Shown piece after piece: positions 62,603-64,000 of a stretch of 64,000 bases of DNA. The stretch spans positions 1-64,000 of the forward strand of contig JBARIW010000103.1 of the NCBI GenBank assembly GCA_049799955.1. The letters are read 5' to 3'. Position 1 is the stretch's first letter. Every line of letters begins with the position of its first letter. The translations under genes were made by a program, and so were the position numbers. The DNA comes from JBGTFE01 sp049799955 (lineage in GTDB: Bacteria; Acidobacteriota; Blastocatellia; Pyrinomonadales; Pyrinomonadaceae). A model generated the notes under the pieces. That model searched no databases, was not told where the DNA came from, and saw only the letters and a program-made list of their open reading frames with translations.

Positions 62603-63154
62603 TTATTTCGCGGAAAAGAGATGATAAAGCATAAAATAAACCGCGACGCCGCTGATTGAGACATACAGCCAAATCGGGTAAGCAAAGCGTACGATTCTTT
62701 TATGACGGGCAAATTGTCCATAAACGGCATAAGCCATCGCCCGCAAAACGAGCGGGAGAACGACCAGAGAAAGTCCGACGTGGGTAATCAGCAGGAAAAA
62801 ATAAATATAACGGACAAAACCTTCGCCGGAGAAACGATTTGCTGGATTGGTTAAATGATATGTAACGTAACAAATCAGAAACAAACCGCCGAGCGCAAAG
62901 GAAATTGTCATCATCAGCCGATGAGCCCGGATTTTTCCTTTTTTTATAAAAATCAAACCGAGGATTAATGCTGCGCTCGTCAGAGAATTTATAAAACCGA
63001 TAGCGTGAGCGAGATTTTTTGTCCACGCGCCAAGCTCCAGCTTATTCGGCAGACCGAGCAAAATTGCTACGACCAGCGGCACGATTATTGAAACTATATT
63101 TATTATGTCTCTCGATTTTCTTTCCTGATTAACCGTTTCGGCGGCAGCGTCCAT
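62603..63154 (-). CDS. DUF420-family membrane protein of the cytochrome oxidase cluster
   Basis: 183 residues with about five TM helices. Resembles YozB/DUF420 proteins: IGFINSLTSAALILGLIFIKKG, HRLMMTISFALGGLFLICY, a YIYFFLLITHVGLSL segment with His, and FARHKRIVRFAYPIWLYVSISG near the C-terminus. His residues may bind haem or copper. These genes accompany caa3 oxidases and may serve in assembly. It starts 4 bp after the subunit III stop (63158). Confidence 0.85.
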   Translation of the reverse strand: MDAAAETVNQERKSRDIINIVSIIVPLVVAILLGLPNKLELGAWTKNLAHAIGFINSLTSAALILGLIFIKKGKIRAHRLMMTISFALGGLFLICYVTYHLTNPANRFSGEGFVRYIYFFLLITHVGLSLVVLPLVLRAMAYAVYGQFARHKRIVRFAYPIWLYVSISGVAVYFMLYHLFSAK

Positions 63155-63157
63155 AAT

Positions 63158-63886
63158 TTATTTGTAAAATGCGAGCAGTAAAAACAATACAATCCACAGC
63201 GCGCCCATAAAATGCCAGTACCAGCCGACCGTGTTGGAAATGTTTTTTCTCTGCGCCAATTCCGTTTCCGAATCGGTTTCATTCCACGTTCGAAGGACGA
63301 TGTAGCCGAGAATTATAATCCCGACGATTACGTGAACGGCGTGAACGGCGGTGAGAATATAAAAAAATCCGGCGTATGGATTGCTGTGAACGTAAACGCC
63401 GCGACCCGCGAGCGCAAACCACGCTAAAATCTGCGAGGAAATAAAAACCGCGCCCAGAATTGTCGTTGCGAGAAGCCAGTTTTTCGCTTTTTTTTGTTTC
63501 TGAATGAATAGATAATTTTGAAAAATTTTATATGTGCCGCTGCTCGCTAAAATCAAAAACGTGCTTACCCAAACCGGCGCAGGAAGGTTTTCAAACGGTT
63601 TCCATTCGAGCGTTCCGTTTGTCGCCGTAACAATATACGCGCCGATTAAAACGCCGAATGTCATAAGCACGACGAGCAGCATAAAGCCCATCGTGATGCG
63701 CAGCTTATTTGAGCGCTGCTGCTGTTTTTGTTCGGAAAAATCTTTGCCCGGAAAATTGTCGCCGCCGTTTCCGCCGCCGCCGCCGGGATTTTTCCTACCG
63801 CCGCCCGCGCCTAAACTGCTGCTCAGCGTCGGTTTAAGTCTCGACTTTTTCTTCCTTAAATTTGTTTCGGCAGTTCCGATTTCCAT
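63158..63886 (-). CDS. Cytochrome c oxidase subunit III (haem-copper oxidase)
   Basis: About 242 residues from ATG 63886; a TTG 21 bp upstream falls in repeat DNA. A Gly-rich N-terminus (SLGAGGGRKNPGG) is followed by five hydrophobic helices of the CoxC/CyoC fold: FMLLVVLMTFGVLIGAYIV, FLILASSGTYKIFQ, WLLATTILGAVFISSQILAWF, YILTAVHAVHVIVGIIILGY and WYWHFMGALWIVLFLLLAFYK. The His-Ala-Val-His-Val and Tyr-Trp-His motifs are conserved in subunit III. Belongs to a proton-pumping terminal oxidase with subunits outside the window. Confidence 0.9.
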   Translation of the reverse strand: MEIGTAETNLRKKKSRLKPTLSSSLGAGGGRKNPGGGGGNGGDNFPGKDFSEQKQQQRSNKLRITMGFMLLVVLMTFGVLIGAYIVTATNGTLEWKPFENLPAPVWVSTFLILASSGTYKIFQNYLFIQKQKKAKNWLLATTILGAVFISSQILAWFALAGRGVYVHSNPYAGFFYILTAVHAVHVIVGIIILGYIVLRTWNETDSETELAQRKNISNTVGWYWHFMGALWIVLFLLLAFYK

Positions 63887-63891
63887 AAAAA

Positions 63892-63964
63892 TTAGTTCAA
63901 GGTTCAAAGTTTAAAGTTCAAGGTAAAAATCAAGCTTTGAACCTTGAACTTTAAACTTTGAACT
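63892..63964. repeat. Inverted repeat (word gttcaag/gttcaaa)
   Basis: agttcaaggttcaaagtttaaagttcaagg (63894-63922) pairs with ccttgaactttaaactttgaact (63942-63964). It fills the gap between the subunit III start and the next stop codon. Confidence 0.85.
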
Positions 63965-64000
63965 AATGATTAAAAACCATCAGCGCAAACAGAAGCGGCA
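63963..64000 (-). CDS. 3' end of an oxidase-cluster gene (partial)
   Basis: The last 11 residues of a minus-strand reading frame, PLLFALMVFNH, ending in a TAG whose outer base is shared with the repeat. The hydrophobic character suggests a membrane subunit or assembly protein of the oxidase. Identity cannot be decided from this fragment; only its phase and position support it. Confidence 0.35.
   Translation of the reverse strand, partial: PLLFALMVFNH

Overview
The window is a 64 kb piece of a bacterial chromosome of moderate GC content. It is dense with housekeeping genes and has no rRNA, tRNA, CRISPR array, insertion sequence or recognisable prophage. I infer an Acidobacteriota-like organism (Blastocatellia/Pyrinomonadaceae type). 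The reasons are the large secreted proteins ending in FG-GAP-like 'D-F/Y-D-G-D-G-K' repeats, the mix of Ser/Thr kinase, FHA and PP2C genes, the many secreted metallo- and serine peptidases, and a caa3-type oxidase. This placement rests on gene style only, not on a marker tree.

Layout: 0-5.7 kb holds uppP, an SDR, an ACT protein, a GNAT, ribonuclease J and terC under a Mn2+ (yybP-ykoY) riboswitch. 6-8.8 kb is a secreted di-haem cytochrome c peroxidase fused to Fn3 and FG-GAP-like repeats. 8.9-14.9 kb carries a TAP-type hydrolase, rsmA, ribD, a gene broken by an in-frame stop, and ftsY. 15.1-24.2 kb is a one-strand regulatory block: zinc-ribbon/FHA protein, Ser/Thr kinase with FHA, RDD protein, FHA-GAF-PP2C phosphatase, Cache-HAMP-HD-GYP phosphodiesterase and a zinc-binding membrane protein. 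24.4-27.8 kb is a MacA-like adaptor, its ABC ATPase and two membrane proteins. 27.8-30.2 kb has a receiver protein and the pit/DUF47 phosphate pair. 30.5-36.6 kb has an M48 protease, trmB, rhomboid, fabG, Uma2, rph and murI. 36.9-42.1 kb has a GH5-like protein and a very large Asp-box/FG-GAP secreted protein. 42.2-46.4 kb has ssrA (tmRNA), bcp, a YkgJ-like protein, a phage-type AAA ATPase behind a palindromic operator, and a secreted protein. 46.6-51.1 kb has sppA and two MacB/FtsX permeases. 51.1-54.8 kb has a Yip1 protein and two Opp/Dpp ATPases with a GNAT between them. 54.8-62.2 kb has the peptidases S41, M28, S9 and M1. 62.3-64 kb has a stand-alone c-di-AMP riboswitch unit and cytochrome oxidase genes.

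The most unusual feature is spread over the whole window. About a dozen gene junctions are filled almost exactly by A+T-rich inverted repeats whose arms are built from degenerate 7-bp units. Each locus uses a different 7-mer, and the element usually directly follows a stop codon. Two single-armed arrays of the same type lie inside the rsmA reading frame and add peptide segments to that conserved enzyme; others form the whole leader directly upstream of start codons. The second notable find is a complete promoter / c-di-AMP riboswitch / terminator unit with no gene behind it.
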